DNA from: Acidobacteriaceae bacterium | GTDB taxonomy: Bacteria; Acidobacteriota; Terriglobia; Terriglobales; Acidobacteriaceae | Direction: 5' to 3' | Assembly (NCBI GenBank): GCA_030039895.1 | Contig: JASHUR010000252.1 | Span: 1 to 7,589 of the forward strand | Length of the DNA stretch: 7,589 bases | Shown: in pieces, positions 6,596 to 7,589 of the stretch | How the letters are laid out: each line of letters begins with the position of its first letter | How positions within the stretch are numbered: position 1 is the stretch's first letter | Position numbers and translations under genes: made by a program | The notes under the pieces: generated by a model | Told to the model about the DNA's origin: nothing | The model's database searches: none | Seen by the model: the letters and a program-made list of their open reading frames with translations, nothing else

Positions 6596-6608
6596 AGAAA
6601 GAGGGGCA

Positions 6609-7589
6609 GTGTCAGACGAACCGCATTCCGCGCCCGGCTCCCCCAAACCCCGCAAGCCTCTCTGGTTCCACCTCACAGTGTGGATCGTCTCCATAGCTCT
6701 GGTTCTTGCTGCAGCGGCACTCACCATCTTTGCCATTTATCTGCATCGCGCCGAGCCCATCCTTCGTCAGCGCGTCATCGAGACGCTTGAGACGCGCTAC
6801 GACAGTCGGGTTGAGCTGTCAGGGTTCAGCGTCTCTGCGCTGCACGGATTCGAGGTAACAGGCAGCGGGCTGAAAGTCTTCCCAAACTCCCTCGACATGC
6901 AGAAGCCGCTCTTCGCGGTAAACAGCTTTCGTTTCCGCACCACATGGCGCGACCTCTTCCGTACTCCGATGCACATCGGCCTGGTGCGCATCAGCGGACT
7001 CGCCATCAACCTGCCGCCCAAAAGTCAACGCCACATCATCCCCAAATTCAAAGGCTCAAAGCCCGGCAAGATCGAAATTCTCGTTGACCGCCTCGACATC
7101 GACCGCGCTTCGCTCGTCCTCGGAACCAGCAAGCCCGGCAAAGTCCCGCTCGACTTTGAGATCTCCGACCTGAAGATGACCTCCGTCGGAGCCGGTCAGC
7201 CCATGAGCTTTCACGCCATCCTCGTAAATCCCAAGCCCGTCGGAGACATTAACTCGAGCGGCACCTTCGGCCCGTTCAACGCGCACAGCCCCGGAGACAC
7301 ACCCGTCAGCGGAGTCTACAGCTTCAGGAATGCCGACCTCAGCACGCTGAAGGGCATCGGTGGCATTCTGTCTTCCACCGGAAACTACCAGGGCACATTG
7401 AACAACATCGTTGTCGACGGCGAAACCGATACACCCAACTTCAGCCTCACCGTTGCCGGACAACCCGTGCCCATGCACACAAACTTTCACGCTATCGTTG
7501 ACGGCACCAACGGCGATACGCACCTTGAGCCAGTCGATGCCATGCTGCAGAACTCGCATATCGTCGCGCGCGGAGACGTCATCACCGTG
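6609..7589 (+). CDS. AsmA-like membrane-anchored envelope protein (3'-truncated by window edge)
   Basis: The first 327 residues are visible and the frame is still open at the right edge. A proline- and charge-rich cytoplasmic start (about 1-19) leads into one strong transmembrane helix (about 21-45, from HLTVWIVSIALVLAAAALTI), followed by a long beta-rich periplasmic region. Sequence such as RVELSGFSVSALHGFEVTG, VDRLDIDRASLVLG and, further on, GNYQGTLNNIVVDGETDTPN is typical of AsmA/DUF748-type repeat-beta proteins, relatives of the lipid-bridging AsmA/TamB/YhdP group implicated in outer-membrane lipid transport. The GTG start is the only in-frame initiator: upstream there is a TGA at 6543-6545 and no other start. 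AAGAGG (6599-6604) serves as a closely spaced ribosome binding site. The family call is moderate because the C-terminal AsmA signature is outside the window. Confidence 0.7.
   Translation, partial: MSDEPHSAPGSPKPRKPLWFHLTVWIVSIALVLAAAALTIFAIYLHRAEPILRQRVIETLETRYDSRVELSGFSVSALHGFEVTGSGLKVFPNSLDMQKPLFAVNSFRFRTTWRDLFRTPMHIGLVRISGLAINLPPKSQRHIIPKFKGSKPGKIEILVDRLDIDRASLVLGTSKPGKVPLDFEISDLKMTSVGAGQPMSFHAILVNPKPVGDINSSGTFGPFNAHSPGDTPVSGVYSFRNADLSTLKGIGGILSSTGNYQGTLNNIVVDGETDTPNFSLTVAGQPVPMHTNFHAIVDGTNGDTHLEPVDAMLQNSHIVARGDVITV

Overview
The window reads as ordinary chromosomal DNA from a GC-rich Gram-negative bacterium. It is most likely an acidobacterium of the Terriglobia type; that assignment is an inference from the flavour of the MetK, RodZ-like, TM-MutS and AsmA-like proteins, not from a marker gene. 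It holds seven protein genes, two of them cut by the window edges. I see no tRNA, rRNA, insertion sequence, CRISPR array or phage gene.

Layout: (1) The 3' part of a membrane-anchored MutS-family ATPase runs off the left edge and stops at 1532. (2) A secreted SGNH/GDSL hydrolase follows at 1590-2342, with its own perfect TATAAT -10 box and a GGAGGA ribosome binding site. (3) A MacB/FtsX-type ABC permease lies on the minus strand (2442-3545), convergent with the hydrolase. No ATPase partner is in view. (4) A 335-bp, visibly more AT-rich divergent intergenic region (3546-3880) carries candidate promoters for both flanking genes. (5) A short RodZ-like helix-turn-helix protein with one membrane segment (3881-4363) follows. 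(6) metK, S-adenosylmethionine synthetase, is next; its start is best placed at a TTG at 4624 because a strong GGAGGA site sits 8 nt upstream. It ends in a textbook rho-independent terminator (5816-5846). (7) A HIT-family nucleotide hydrolase/phosphorylase (5930-6496) is followed by an intergenic stretch that can fold into two hairpins. (8) The 5' part of an AsmA-like inner-membrane/periplasmic protein starts at a GTG at 6609 and runs off the right edge.

The genes do not form one pathway. They look like independent transcription units: a DNA-repair-like membrane ATPase, a secreted esterase, an envelope transporter subunit, a cell-shape-type HTH membrane protein, core methionine/SAM metabolism, nucleotide scavenging and an envelope-biogenesis protein. 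Four of the seven products are predicted membrane proteins and a fifth is predicted to be secreted. I found no convincing evidence of a new multi-gene system. The points most worth checking are the metK start, the permease without an ATPase, the short RodZ-like protein, the membrane-anchored MutS relative, and the folded leader before the AsmA-like gene.
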